Assembly (NCBI GenBank): GCA_003168335.1
Contig: PMSM01000006.1
Coordinates: forward strand, 372,001-436,000
Source: Blastocatellia bacterium
GTDB lineage: Bacteria > Acidobacteriota > Blastocatellia > Pyrinomonadales > Pyrinomonadaceae
Length of the DNA: 64,000 nucleotides
Reading direction: 5' to 3'
Shown here: positions 27,497 through 36,392 of the stretch, one piece after another
Position numbering within the stretch: position 1 is the first letter of the stretch
Layout: each line of letters begins with the position of its first letter
Notes under the pieces: generated by a model
Databases searched by the model: none
What the model saw: only the letters and a program-made list of their open reading frames with translations
What the model was told of the DNA's origin: nothing
Made by a program: the position numbers and the translations under genes

Positions 27497-27532
27497 AGTT
27501 CATTTCTCAGAGGACGAAAATCGGGCGGCGAC

Positions 27533-28864
27533 TTACTTTTCGCCACTTTGCCGGAAACGACGGAGCACAGAGACCACAGCTTCTTCTGAAAAAACACCGG
27601 CGAGCACTCGGCGCGATTTGCGTTTCACACGCGCACTAAACGAGTGCAGGTGCAGCGCGACCTGAACCCAGGAAACAAAATCCGACAGACGCATCCAGTA
27701 ATACACCAGACCGTTCCATAAGGTATGAACTGATGCGGGCTCGTGCTCGGACTTCAGTGAGTTCCGCAGCACAAAATCAACGTAGCTGCGATAAGTGTAA
27801 CGCCCCGATTCGACGATTTCTCGATAGGCTCTCTCGGTAATTTCGTGCCGCAGATGATCTTGCTTAACTGTATCCAGTACCTGATCGATGTTCCCTAAAT
27901 CGCGGTCCAGCTCGATGTAGTGCCGGCCCGGAACCAGGACGTCGTTGTACTTCCCTGCCACCAGAATCTGACAAGTTTTCGTCGCGCAGGCTTCCAGGTG
28001 TCTGGGGGAGAGGGCGGCATACTGGAGTTTGCCATCGAGCCCCGGAAAGCATGCCGCCTCGACCTCGGCAAAAGTAGCTTGCGAATGTCCTTCGAGGTAC
28101 GCTGCGGTTTTTTGCTGAATCGTGCCATCGCGATCCAAAACACTGGCGCCACCTTCGACACTCATCGTGTATTTACAGCGCAGCAGGAATTTGTACCAGG
28201 CGTCCCCCCAAAGCGTGTCTTCCCTGCGGGTTGAAATGTCCGTGATCAAGCCACGAGCAGGCGCCTTCTCCTGAAAGCTGTCCGCGATCTGTTGTCTCAT
28301 CAGTCCATGGCGACCCAAACTGGGGGCCGCGCGCCATGTCCGATAGCCCAGGTCTATGTCGCGGGAGTTCACGCCCTGGCCCAGCAGCTTGATGCGCGCG
28401 ATCGTACTATCGTCCAGATACCCTGTCAGGACCCCAAAGAGCTTTGCCTTCGTCACATCAGTGCCCTCATAAATCGTGGGCCACTCGGATTCCGGCGCCA
28501 CGGAAAAGATGCAATCGATGTCAAATTCCCGGATGAACTGGGACAGGGTTTCTGTGTGTGCGTGTTCGTCTTGCGGAAAAACAATCCTGGCGGCATTCAG
28601 CGACTTGAGAGAGCGCGCCTTGTTTAGGATCGGCTCGAACCATTCGGCGACCATTCGATTGGCAAGAAAAAGTGTGCCGAAGATGATCAGATCAAATTTG
28701 ATTTTCTTGAGATACCACCCAACTCTGCGCACCGAGAGATTGAGATAAAAGCAGTTGTGATTAGAGTAGCGCTGAAAGCAATAGAGCTGATCCCACAGCG
28801 TAGCCCGCATGGGATACTTATTCATTACATAAACTACCAGAATGTTGAGTCGTCTTTGCCCCAT
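27533..28864 (-). CDS. Glycosyltransferase, family 1-like, paralogue of 6391-7743
   Basis: A 443-residue GT-B type protein. The segments GDAWYKFLLRCKYTMSVEGGASVLD and LSPRHLEACATKTCQILVAGKYNDV...HYIEL.RDLGNID match the paralogue at 6391-7743 along much of its length, so both form a subfamily with a CgeB-like C-terminal domain. It probably adds a sugar to the growing glycan on the cytoplasmic face. The ATG at 28864 is 3 bp from the stop of the upstream methyltransferase. The two copies lie 20 kb apart and are surrounded by different partners, so an ancient duplication with specialised donors is likely. Confidence 0.72.
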   Translation of the reverse strand: MGQRRLNILVVYVMNKYPMRATLWDQLYCFQRYSNHNCFYLNLSVRRVGWYLKKIKFDLIIFGTLFLANRMVAEWFEPILNKARSLKSLNAARIVFPQDEHAHTETLSQFIREFDIDCIFSVAPESEWPTIYEGTDVTKAKLFGVLTGYLDDSTIARIKLLGQGVNSRDIDLGYRTWRAAPSLGRHGLMRQQIADSFQEKAPARGLITDISTRREDTLWGDAWYKFLLRCKYTMSVEGGASVLDRDGTIQQKTAAYLEGHSQATFAEVEAACFPGLDGKLQYAALSPRHLEACATKTCQILVAGKYNDVLVPGRHYIELDRDLGNIDQVLDTVKQDHLRHEITERAYREIVESGRYTYRSYVDFVLRNSLKSEHEPASVHTLWNGLVYYWMRLSDFVSWVQVALHLHSFSARVKRKSRRVLAGVFSEEAVVSVLRRFRQSGEK

Positions 28865-28867
28865 CAG

Positions 28868-29662
28868 TTACTTCCTGGCTCTGGCGCTGAAATACAAGTC
28901 CAGTCCAACGATCTTACCGAGCGTCTTGAGCCAAACGTTGCGCGGGATCCTGTAACCGTAACGGGGCAATACTTCCTCGCCCACAAAATTCTGCGTTTGG
29001 AAACTCGTTATTTCGAACCTTCGGAACATTGCCGCGACTTGACGCCTGGAATAGACCATTCCATAAGGATTATCCGATCCGTCATACATCTGGTTAACGC
29101 AATCCTGCGAGGTCTTCCCCTTCCAGCCCGCGCTGAAACGACGAGCGACGGGAATATAAACGTGATAACGATACGAGTGGCGATTGTAGACCATGCCCTT
29201 AAAGATACCATTCGGCTTGAGCACGCGGTGAATCTCGTCCACGGCCTTCTGAATGTCCGGAATGTGATGCAGGCAGCCCACACTGACAACAAAGTCCAGC
29301 GAGTTGTCGGCCAGGGGAATATTCGTCGCCGAAGCCTGGACCAAATTCAGACCCAACTTGAAGTGCCGGTCACGTGCCTGATTCAGGGCCATCGTGCCTC
29401 CGGACAGATCCAGCCCATAGCAGGCTGCCGCGACTTCAGCAATGCGGTGCAAAGAAAATCCTGAGCCCAGCCCAATCTCAAGCACTCGCTTATCGCGCAT
29501 CGATTCAAGATTGAGAAAAGGGAGATAATACGGATAAAAGGACTCAAAGAATTTATCAAACTCTATGAAGTATTCCTCGCTGTGCGGCGGAAGATTGATG
29601 TGAGCGGTGCCACACGGCTGGCTATCCCAAAAGCTTTTGATTTGGCTGTAGATCTTAGCCAT
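28868..29662 (-). CDS. SAM-dependent methyltransferase
   Basis: A 264-residue class I methyltransferase with motif I RVLEIGLGSG at 59-68 and a DFVVSVGCLHHIPD post-motif segment. The opening residues (SQIKSFWDSQPCGTAH) form the cap seen in sugar-locus members of the Methyltransf_11 group. It is the first gene after the wlbA-D set and sits about 100 bp from wlbD. It may act on the same sugar or on a terminal unit; the acceptor is unknown. A methylated cap would suit the capped-polymer recognition by Wzt, but this is inference. Confidence 0.82.
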   Translation of the reverse strand: MAKIYSQIKSFWDSQPCGTAHINLPPHSEEYFIEFDKFFESFYPYYLPFLNLESMRDKRVLEIGLGSGFSLHRIAEVAAACYGLDLSGGTMALNQARDRHFKLGLNLVQASATNIPLADNSLDFVVSVGCLHHIPDIQKAVDEIHRVLKPNGIFKGMVYNRHSYRYHVYIPVARRFSAGWKGKTSQDCVNQMYDGSDNPYGMVYSRRQVAAMFRRFEITSFQTQNFVGEEVLPRYGYRIPRNVWLKTLGKIVGLDLYFSARARK

Positions 29663-29764
29663 TTTCTTGAGATAAGACCTCTTGTGAATTGAAACAGGCC
29701 CGGTTTACGAGCCCAAACTCAATATCGGAAGCGGTTTGTGAGGGCTCAACCTCTCCGGCGCCCT

Positions 29765-30850
29765 TCATGCGCTTCGCTCGTCGGCCAGAAGCGCGACGAT
29801 CTTTTGTGCGGCCCGCCCGTCCCCGAAGACTTGCGCCGGCGGCTCCGCGGGCCAATCGCTTTTGGTAACTGCGCGCCTGATCTCGCCGGGCTCGACGCCG
29901 GCGATGATATTCCATCCGGCCTCCACCGTCTCTGACCATTCGGTTTCAGGTCGCAGAGTGACGCACGGCACACCGACAAAGAAAGCCTCCTTCTGCATCC
30001 CCCCGGAATCAGTGAGGATCAAACGAGCATGCTTCTCGAGGGTCAGCATATCGAGATAACCCACCGGCTCGATCATTCTGACATCGCTTCTTCCGTGCTG
30101 CTCTGCAAACGTTCCACCCAGCTCATTGATCTTCTGGCGCGTCCGCGGATGAACCGGAAAAACGACAGTCTCGCCAATCTCTGCAAAGCTGCTGAGAAGA
30201 CTGCGCAGGTTTTCCGGAACGTCTGTATTGTATGCTCTGTGTACCGTAGCCAGCAGGAAGGTTTTTGATTTCAGATTCAACCGTTCCAGAATCGTGGAGC
30301 GCTCTTCCGCAATCTCTGCGAACTGCTGGACGGCGTCAAACATCGTATCGCCAACCAGATGCACGCCCTTCTTTATTCCCTCACGGGCCAGGTTCTTAAC
30401 CGCTGTTTCCGTCGGACAAAAAAGCATATCAGAGCAGTGATCCGCCAGCACGCGATTATGCTCTTCGGGCATTTCGCGATTGAAAGAGCGCAGCCCGGCC
30501 TCGACATGCGCCAATGGTACTTGCAGCTTACAGGCCGCGAGCGCGCCGGCGAGCGTCGAGTTCGTATCACCATAGACCAGGACGCAATCGGGCCCGTTTA
30601 GCTGCATCACTTCTTCGAGTTTTACCAGCATCTGTCCCGTCTGTTGAGCGTGAGATCCCGAGCCAACCCCTAAATTAACGTTCGGCTCTGGAATCTGCAT
30701 CTCCTCAAAGAAGACTGAGGACATCTGCTGGTCATAGTGCTGACCCGTGTGCACCAGAAATTCCGTATGACCCGCATCACGTAGGGCACGGCTTACGGGA
30801 GCTGCTTTGATGAACTGTGGGCGAGCACCAACTACGGTTAGAACTTTCAA
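29765..30850 (-). CDS. wlbD: Non-hydrolysing UDP-N-acetylglucosamine 2-epimerase family (UDP-GlcNAc3NAcA 2-epimerase)
   Basis: A 361-residue WecB-family enzyme: VGARPQFIKAAPVSRAL at 7-23, VHTGQHYDQQM, VYGDTNSTLAG, HVEAGLRSF, EEHNR and LTDSGGMQKEA are all intact. The family inverts C2 of UDP-GlcNAc-type sugars. Because it is the last gene of a set holding the WlbA, WlbB and WlbC activities in that order, as in the Bordetella wlb locus, its substrate is most likely UDP-GlcNAc3NAcA, giving UDP-ManNAc3NAcA. WecB itself would have the same motifs, so the subfamily call rests on context. The start is TTG, 3 bp after wlbC. Confidence 0.85.
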   Translation of the reverse strand: MKVLTVVGARPQFIKAAPVSRALRDAGHTEFLVHTGQHYDQQMSSVFFEEMQIPEPNVNLGVGSGSHAQQTGQMLVKLEEVMQLNGPDCVLVYGDTNSTLAGALAACKLQVPLAHVEAGLRSFNREMPEEHNRVLADHCSDMLFCPTETAVKNLAREGIKKGVHLVGDTMFDAVQQFAEIAEERSTILERLNLKSKTFLLATVHRAYNTDVPENLRSLLSSFAEIGETVVFPVHPRTRQKINELGGTFAEQHGRSDVRMIEPVGYLDMLTLEKHARLILTDSGGMQKEAFFVGVPCVTLRPETEWSETVEAGWNIIAGVEPGEIRRAVTKSDWPAEPPAQVFGDGRAAQKIVALLADERSA

Positions 30851-30853
30851 GAC

Positions 30854-32041
30854 TTACGCCGTCCTTGAACTATAGAACTCGGCGATGGCATTCACGACCG
30901 TTGAGAGCATATCTTCGGTTAGTTCCGGGTAGATAGGCAGAGCCAAAGTCTCTGCGGCGGCGCTCTCGCTCAGGGGAAAGTCGCCGGCGCTATAGCACAG
31001 ATCAGCGAAACACTCCTGCACGTGCATCGGCACCGGATAGTAGATCTCGGTCCCGATCTTTCGTTCCTTCAAGTGCTTCATCAATTGATCTCGCTGACCG
31101 CTGCGAATGACAAACTGATTGTAGATATGACGACCGTTGGGAACTTCCAGGGGCAAAACCACACCGGACATCTCTGACAATGGGCCCGCGATCGTGGCCG
31201 GCCTGATACTCAGTTCTGCCTCTTCAAAGAGCCGCCGATAAATTGCCGCGTTGCGCTGGCGAGCTGCGGTCCACTGATCTAAGTACTTTAGCTTCACTCT
31301 CAAGACTGCTGCTTGGATCGCATCGAGGCGGAAATTGCCACCGACAACTTTGTTGTAATACTTCGGACTGTAACCATGATTGCGAAGTAGCTTGACCTTC
31401 TTCGCCAGATCCGGATCGTTTGTCGTCACCATTCCGCCATCGCCAAAGCCGCCAAGATTCTTTGAGGGAAAGAAGCTGAAGCAACCCATATCGCCCACAG
31501 AGCCAGCGCGCCGGCCTGCGGACTCAGCCCCGATAGCCTGCGCTGCGTCTTCAATGACGTAAACATTGTGCCGGCGAGCCAGTTCCATCAGCGGCGTCAT
31601 GTCGGCGACCTGGCCATAAAGATGAATCGGGATGATGGCGCGAGTGCGCTCAGTAATCGCCGCTTCAACACTGGCGGGGTCAATGTTGTAGGTCAGGGGA
31701 TCGATGTCGACGAACACCGGTCTGGCGTTGAGGCGGGCCACAGCGCCGGCGGTGGCAAAGAAAGTGTACGGCGAAGTAATAACCTCATCGCCCGGTTTGA
31801 GATCTATCGCCATCAGCGCCACCAGCAACGCATCGGACCCGGAAGAGACGCCAATGCCGAACTCGCACTGCGAGTAGGCGGCGACCTCTTGCTCGAGCGC
31901 CTCGACTTCGGGGCCGAGAATGAAGTGCTGTGAGTCTGCGACGCGATCAATCGCCGCGCGAATCTCATCACGCAAGGTTGCGTACTGAGCCTTCAGGTCA
32001 AGCAGCGGAACGGGCTGCGTTCTAATTTCAACATCAAGCAT
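30854..32041 (-). CDS. wlbC: DegT/DnrJ/EryC1/StrS aminotransferase (UDP-sugar 3-aminotransferase)
   Basis: A 395-residue PLP aminotransferase from the ATG at 32041, which has a good AAAGGGA ribosome-binding site; an ATG 46 codons upstream has no family match. [12 protein letters not shown] is at 65-76, the EDAAQ aspartate D165 contacts PLP, and the Schiff-base lysine is K194 in [11 protein letters not shown]. The WbpE/WlbC group puts an amino group at C3 of the oxidised UDP-GlcNAcA intermediate. It is flanked by the matching dehydrogenase, acetyltransferase and epimerase genes. It may form dimers, as other family members do. Confidence 0.88.
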   Translation of the reverse strand: MLDVEIRTQPVPLLDLKAQYATLRDEIRAAIDRVADSQHFILGPEVEALEQEVAAYSQCEFGIGVSSGSDALLVALMAIDLKPGDEVITSPYTFFATAGAVARLNARPVFVDIDPLTYNIDPASVEAAITERTRAIIPIHLYGQVADMTPLMELARRHNVYVIEDAAQAIGAESAGRRAGSVGDMGCFSFFPSKNLGGFGDGGMVTTNDPDLAKKVKLLRNHGYSPKYYNKVVGGNFRLDAIQAAVLRVKLKYLDQWTAARQRNAAIYRRLFEEAELSIRPATIAGPLSEMSGVVLPLEVPNGRHIYNQFVIRSGQRDQLMKHLKERKIGTEIYYPVPMHVQECFADLCYSAGDFPLSESAAAETLALPIYPELTEDMLSTVVNAIAEFYSSRTA

Positions 32042-32093
32042 GTTTCGAGTCCCTTTCCAGGACAAATTACCAGAGCGGAGTTGACGGCGAGGA

Positions 32094-32714
32094 TCAACTC
32101 GCGGCTTCCAGCGTCTTATCTTCGGGCCAATCCAAACAGCGCAAAACTCCGGGTTCAGTTTCCCGATAACGCCAGCCACTTTCGGGACATATCAGGTTGC
32201 CCTGTTCATCCTGCTTTTCCAGACGATACCCATGGCGGCTCATCCAGGCTCTACGCCGGGCCGGTACTCCAAGCATCAGAGCATAGTCGGGAACATCGCC
32301 CCGCACCACGGCCCCGGCGCCGATGAACGCATAACGACCAATGGTCGCGCCGCACACGATCGTAGAGTTGGCGCCCAGCGTAGCCCCGCGCCTGACGAGC
32401 GTCCGGAGATACTGGCTGTGCCGGACGATCTGCGCACGCGGATTGATCACGTTCGTGAAAACGCACGATGGTCCGCAGAACACATCGTCTTCCAACTCGA
32501 CGCCGGTGTAGATCGATACATTGTTTTGAATTTTGACGTTGTTGCCGATCACCACATCATTCGCCACATTAACATTCTGGCCCAGGATGCAGCGTTCGCC
32601 GATGCGCGCTTTTGATTGGACGTGACTGAAGTGCCAGATTTTCGTGCCGGCGCCGATCTCTACGGGGTCATCAACATACGCGCTCTCGTGCACAAAGTAA
32701 TTACGTTCGCTCAT
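32094..32714 (-). CDS. wlbB: UDP-2-acetamido-3-amino-2,3-dideoxy-glucuronate N-acetyltransferase (hexapeptide type)
   Basis: A 206-residue left-handed beta-helix acetyltransferase with many hexapeptide turns ([60 protein letters not shown]). The C-terminal cap, with [10 protein letters not shown], is characteristic of WbpD/WlbB rather than general transferases. It moves acetyl from acetyl-CoA to the 3-amino group of the uronic acid, working as a trimer. The ATG at 32714 overlaps wlbA by 14 bp, which supports joint translation. There is little doubt about the fold; the exact sugar rests on the operon. Confidence 0.88.
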   Translation of the reverse strand: MSERNYFVHESAYVDDPVEIGAGTKIWHFSHVQSKARIGERCILGQNVNVANDVVIGNNVKIQNNVSIYTGVELEDDVFCGPSCVFTNVINPRAQIVRHSQYLRTLVRRGATLGANSTIVCGATIGRYAFIGAGAVVRGDVPDYALMLGVPARRRAWMSRHGYRLEKQDEQGNLICPESGWRYRETEPGVLRCLDWPEDKTLEAAS

Positions 32715-33735
32715 GAAAAAACTGCTGCTCCTTTTTACTCAGGTTTTCAATGGGAATGGTCAACGGCTCGCCATCCATCACCAGCGATCGTTGGGCAGTC
32801 TGCAAGACCTGCAAAACGCGGAGTCCGCTGTGACCGTCTGTCAACGGAGCTTGCCGAGTCTTGATGGCTTCCAGAAACGCGCCGCATTCCAACAACAACG
32901 GTTCGTCTTTCTTGAATTCGACTGCGTCGCCGCTGCCCTTGATCGGCACCGGCTCTCCTTCGTGTAGTTCGACGCGTTGATCATAGAGCACCAACTGCTT
33001 TGTGACGTCATCGAAACTCGCCATTTTTCTTGACCCAATGACGACCAGCCGCTGCTCCTTGAACGGATGCAGCCACGAGACATAGATATGAGCGCGGACA
33101 CCATTACCGAAAAGCATGTGAGTGATCGTAACGTCCGCAATGTTCGGCTGAACATAGCTACCGCCATGCGCAGACACCTGGGAGGGCATGCCATCCATTA
33201 AACGCAGAATCACGGCGATGTCATGGGGCGCGAAGCTCCAGAGAATATTCTCTTCACGCCGGACTTTCCCGAGGTTGAGCCGATTCGACGAAATGTAGCA
33301 GACGTTCCCAAGCTCACCTGCGCTGATTAGCTCCCGCAGCCTGACAATCGCCGGATGATATTCAAGGACATGGCCCACCATAAGAATGCGGCCTTCCTCG
33401 TCAGCCAAACGCACCAGGTCGGCGCCTTGCTCGTAAGTCAATGACAACGGCTTTTCGACGAAGACGTCTTTCCCGGCCTTGAGCGCGGAACGGGCCACTT
33501 CATAATGCGTCTCTGCAGGCGTGGCAATGACGACCCCGGCAATCTCCGCGCCCAGAGCTGCCTTAAGATCTGCGACTATCAGACTCTGCGGAGCCAATTC
33601 GGCCGCCGTTGCGCGGCCTTCCTGCGTCGCATCACAACAAACGGCCAGCGCGCCGAGCTTGCCGAAATTACGGACCAGGTTTTTGCCCCAGTAGCCGCAG
33701 CCAATCACGGCAATTGAGGGCTGACCTATCTGCAT
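32701..33735 (-). CDS. wlbA: Gfo/Idh/MocA oxidoreductase (UDP-sugar C3 dehydrogenase)
   Basis: About 344 residues from the ATG at 33735, which has a CGGAG ribosome-binding site at proper spacing; an ATG at 33753 would add six residues. The Rossmann loop GCGYWGKN follows AVI near residues 8-18, and VFVEKPLSL holds the EKP motif. The C-terminal half forms the usual beta-sheet domain. WlbA/WbpB oxidises C3 of UDP-GlcNAcA using NAD, giving the 3-keto sugar for transamination by WlbC. It is the first gene of the wlb set, next to the large divergent intergenic region. Confidence 0.87.
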   Translation of the reverse strand: MQIGQPSIAVIGCGYWGKNLVRNFGKLGALAVCCDATQEGRATAAELAPQSLIVADLKAALGAEIAGVVIATPAETHYEVARSALKAGKDVFVEKPLSLTYEQGADLVRLADEEGRILMVGHVLEYHPAIVRLRELISAGELGNVCYISSNRLNLGKVRREENILWSFAPHDIAVILRLMDGMPSQVSAHGGSYVQPNIADVTITHMLFGNGVRAHIYVSWLHPFKEQRLVVIGSRKMASFDDVTKQLVLYDQRVELHEGEPVPIKGSGDAVEFKKDEPLLLECGAFLEAIKTRQAPLTDGHSGLRVLQVLQTAQRSLVMDGEPLTIPIENLSKKEQQFFHERT

Positions 33736-33879
33736 TCTTGCACTCCGTGACATAACTCCCAGCTCTGACTGTTCGCTGCTGACCGGCTCGCCCGTTCAGG
33801 CATCAAGCATTCAACACAGCGCTCACCACTGCGGTATTGTCGGTGCACTGGGTAGCCCTCCGACATCAAGCTACGCTTA

Positions 33880-33908
33880 ATTATGGTCGATTACATTCTG
33901 ACAGGCAG
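33880..33908 (-). promoter_or_regulatory. Possible promoter for the wlb operon
   Basis: On the minus strand CATAAT (33885-33880, five of six matches to TATAAT) lies 17 bp from CTGCCT (33908-33903, weak -35). Transcription would start near 33873, leaving a leader of about 140 bases before wlbA. The -35 is poor, so support is modest. Confidence 0.35.
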
Positions 33909-34333
33909 TTTGCTTAGCCCTTCCGCCGCGACATCTGAGCGGTCCGGCTTTGTACCCCGCTGGTTTCAGGAGGGCTGTCCTTCAGTGATCCAATTTCATT
34001 AATGATCCGTGCAATTTTTACGTGTTTGCGAAAATCTCAGTCTATCCTTCACCGTTGAGCAGGGTCAAGTTGCTACGGCCGTCAAACCAGCAACCCAAAA
34101 TACGGTTTCCAATCACAGTGATCGGCCGGTGAGTATGCTGATCAAGAGCGGCTGGTTATCGTATTGGATTGCGTAGTCGGGATTTCCAGCGCTGATCTAA
34201 AAGGTCCAAGATAAATTGACATTCGCTTTTCGCCGACCTGAACGAGGTCGATTTCGTTTGACACCAACAAGTAAAAATGGCACTTAGTCGGTCACATGTC
34301 TTCATCATCACCGTTGCCTACCTTAACCCCGAT

Positions 34334-34362
34334 TTGACAGCCTGGAGACCTGCGTTGTTAAT
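34334..34362 (+). promoter_or_regulatory. Possible sigma-70-type promoter for rfbB
   Basis: TTGACA (34334-34339, perfect -35) is followed after exactly 17 bp by GTTAAT (34357-34362, four of six matches to TATAAT). Transcription would begin near 34369, about 27 bases before the preferred rfbB start at 34396, a normal leader length. Confidence 0.5.
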
Positions 34363-34395
34363 CTTTTAGACGTTTGGCTAGCGCGGATGGATAAA

Positions 34396-35421
34396 ATGCT
34401 CATATTTTTCGTCACAGGTGGGGCCGGATTCATTGGTTCGGCTTTCGCTAGACAATTATTGCGTCAGTTTCCAACCTGCAAGGTAATCAATTTCGACGCC
34501 CTTACCTATGCAGGAAATCTGGACAATCTAGATGGTGTGGATGAAGGGCACCATCATTTCGTGCTGGGCGACATCGCTAATCGCGATGCCGTCATGGCTG
34601 CGTTGGCTGAGGATACGGACGCGATAATAAACTTCGCGGCCGAATCGCATGTGGACCGAAGTATTGCTTCCGCAGAAGAGTTCATTAGGACGAATGTGCT
34701 GGGCACTCAAGTGCTGCTGGACTGCGCCCGCGAGCGCGGCGTTCGGCGCTTTCTGCAAGTTTCGACCGATGAAGTAATGGGCAGTTTGCCGGAGGACGAG
34801 AAGGCCTTCTTCACGGAAGATTCGCCTTTCCAACCAAACAGTCCGTACGCAGCGTCAAAAGCAGCGGCGGAACATTTGGTGCGTGCAGCAAATCATACTT
34901 TCGGGCTCGACACTGTAATCACGCGCTGTGGCAACAACTATGGCCCGCGACAGTTCCCCGAAAAATTTCTTCCGCTTATGCTGGCCAACGCGATGGATGA
35001 CCAGCCGATCCCGGTCTATGGTGATGGCCTGAATGTCCGTGATTGGATCTATGTCGAAGACCATTGCCGTGCAATTTTACAAGTCCTGGAAAAAGGCCGA
35101 TCCGGCGCAGTCTACAATGTAGGAGCGCGTAACGCGCGACGAAACATCGACGTGGCAAAGAGTGTCCTGGACATTCTGGAAAAGCCCCATTCCCTGCTGC
35201 GCTTTGTGAAAGATCGCCCGGGTCATGATCGGCGCTACGCAATCGACCCGACACTCGTAGAGAGTGAACTTGGTTGGCGCCCGAGCGAAACATGGGAGAG
35301 CGGCTTGCGCAAGACAATCGAGTGGTACCAAACCCATGTCGACTGGGTGACGCGCGCGCGGAGCGGAGCGTACCGCGAGTTCTACGCGCGGCAATACGGA
35401 ATTGAGGTCGGCGCGCGTTGA
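34396..35421 (+). CDS. rfbB: dTDP-glucose 4,6-dehydratase
   Basis: About 341 residues from the ATG at 34396. GGATGG just upstream is the only ribosome-binding site in reach, and the protein then starts with a normal MLIFFVTGGAGFIG; an ATG at 34387 would add three residues. The GGAGFIG loop, the STDEV catalytic Thr-Asp-Glu (124-126) and Tyr151-Lys155 (YAASK) are intact, as are RCGNNYGPRQFPEK and DWIYVEDH. It makes dTDP-4-keto-6-deoxyglucose. A Met at 128 replaces the near-invariant Tyr of TDEVYG. It is coupled to rfbD; rfbA and rfbC are not in the window. Confidence 0.92.
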   Translation: MLIFFVTGGAGFIGSAFARQLLRQFPTCKVINFDALTYAGNLDNLDGVDEGHHHFVLGDIANRDAVMAALAEDTDAIINFAAESHVDRSIASAEEFIRTNVLGTQVLLDCARERGVRRFLQVSTDEVMGSLPEDEKAFFTEDSPFQPNSPYAASKAAAEHLVRAANHTFGLDTVITRCGNNYGPRQFPEKFLPLMLANAMDDQPIPVYGDGLNVRDWIYVEDHCRAILQVLEKGRSGAVYNVGARNARRNIDVAKSVLDILEKPHSLLRFVKDRPGHDRRYAIDPTLVESELGWRPSETWESGLRKTIEWYQTHVDWVTRARSGAYREFYARQYGIEVGAR

Positions 35422-36290
35422 AAGTCATGGTCACGGGCGCAGCCGGAATGCTGGGACGCGCGGTTGTTGCTCAGGGCACGGCCCAGGGCGAAACCGTTGT
35501 CGCTTTCAATCACCACGCACTCGACATTACCGCCGAGCTGGCCCTGAACACAGCCCTTGAACGCGAACGTCCGGACGTCCTGATTAATTGCGCCGCATGG
35601 ACGGATGTCGACGGTTGTGAGGCTGATCCTGAGCGCGCCGACAAAGTGAACGCCCTGGGAACTGAATTGCTCGCGGTAGCTTGTCGCAAGCTTGGCGCAC
35701 AACTCATCACGCTTTCCACGGACTATGTCTTCGACGGTGAGAAAGACGGCTTCTACACTCAGCGTGACCAGCCAAACCCACAAAGCGCTTATGGTGCTTC
35801 AAAACTCAAAGGCGAGCAGCGCGCACAGCTTGCCTGGGCGAATACCATCGTGGTCCGCAGTGGATATATCTTCGGCCCGGGTGGAACAAATTTTCTGAGC
35901 ACGATCATCGCCAGGACTGGCCGAGGCGAAGATCTTAAAGCCATCAGCGATTCGTTCGGAACTCCCACTTACGCGCCTGATCTCGCCCGACAACTGTATA
36001 GACTGGCGCAACTTAATATTCCCGGCACCTATCACGTCGTAAACGCAGGCGAAGGCACGAGCTTTGAAGGCTTTGCGCGCTACGCGCTGAAGGTCGCCGG
36101 GCTGAATGAGAGCGGCCTCAAAACTGTCAGTCTTGCCGAGTTAAAACGGCCTGCTCCTCGCCCTCGCAACTCGCGATTGCGGTGTTTGCTTTCGGAATCA
36201 ATGGGGCTTGATCCCTTACCTTCCTGGCAGGATGCGGTTCGCGAGTTCATCACTACCGACTCGCCCCAGCGACTTGCCGACCCCGCTTGA
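35418..36290 (+). CDS. rfbD: dTDP-4-dehydrorhamnose reductase
   Basis: A 290-residue SDR with GAAGMLG at 7-13, the STDYVFDG block at 100-107 and YGASK with the Tyr125-Lys129 pair. It reduces dTDP-4-dehydrorhamnose to dTDP-L-rhamnose with NAD(P)H. The start is a TTG that overlaps the rfbB TGA by three bases (TTGA); the next ATG, three codons on, would cut into the first beta strand. Rhamnose production needs rfbA and rfbC as well, which are not found here and presumably lie elsewhere. Confidence 0.88.
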   Translation: MKVMVTGAAGMLGRAVVAQGTAQGETVVAFNHHALDITAELALNTALERERPDVLINCAAWTDVDGCEADPERADKVNALGTELLAVACRKLGAQLITLSTDYVFDGEKDGFYTQRDQPNPQSAYGASKLKGEQRAQLAWANTIVVRSGYIFGPGGTNFLSTIIARTGRGEDLKAISDSFGTPTYAPDLARQLYRLAQLNIPGTYHVVNAGEGTSFEGFARYALKVAGLNESGLKTVSLAELKRPAPRPRNSRLRCLLSESMGLDPLPSWQDAVREFITTDSPQRLADPA

Positions 36291-36303
36291 CGCCAGGTTT
36301 GAC

Positions 36304-36331
36304 TTGCCTGACACGGCGCGTCTGCTATTAT
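36304..36331 (+). promoter_or_regulatory. Possible promoter for the tyrosine autokinase gene
   Basis: TTGCCT (36304-36309, four of six -35 matches) lies 16 bp before TATTAT (36326-36331, five of six -10 matches). The start of transcription would be near 36338, with a leader of about 55 bases to the ATG at 36393. It sits directly after rfbD, so the kinase gene could be expressed both by read-through and independently. Confidence 0.45.
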
Positions 36332-36392
36332 TATCAATTCCTGTGTGGCCTGGGGAAACGGGATAAGTTTAAAGAAATAGGGTTTCTAAGAT

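Larger units (their letters stand above)
33736..34395. other. 660-bp divergent intergenic region with promoter-like motifs
   Basis: No gene is supported here. It separates the leftward wlb set from the rightward rfbB set. It contains three TTGACA hexamers on the plus strand (34216, 34258, 34334), only the last with a plausible -10 box; a leftward CATAAT box near 33880; a 6-bp hairpin CGACCT/AGGTCG at 34234-34250; and a TGGCAC near 34278 without a sigma-54 partner. The region is clearly more AT-rich than the flanking genes. Confidence 0.6.

Noticed and set aside
34278-34293. TGGCAC resembling a sigma-54 -24 box
   Set aside because: The matching GC at the -12 position is absent at the required 10-bp distance.
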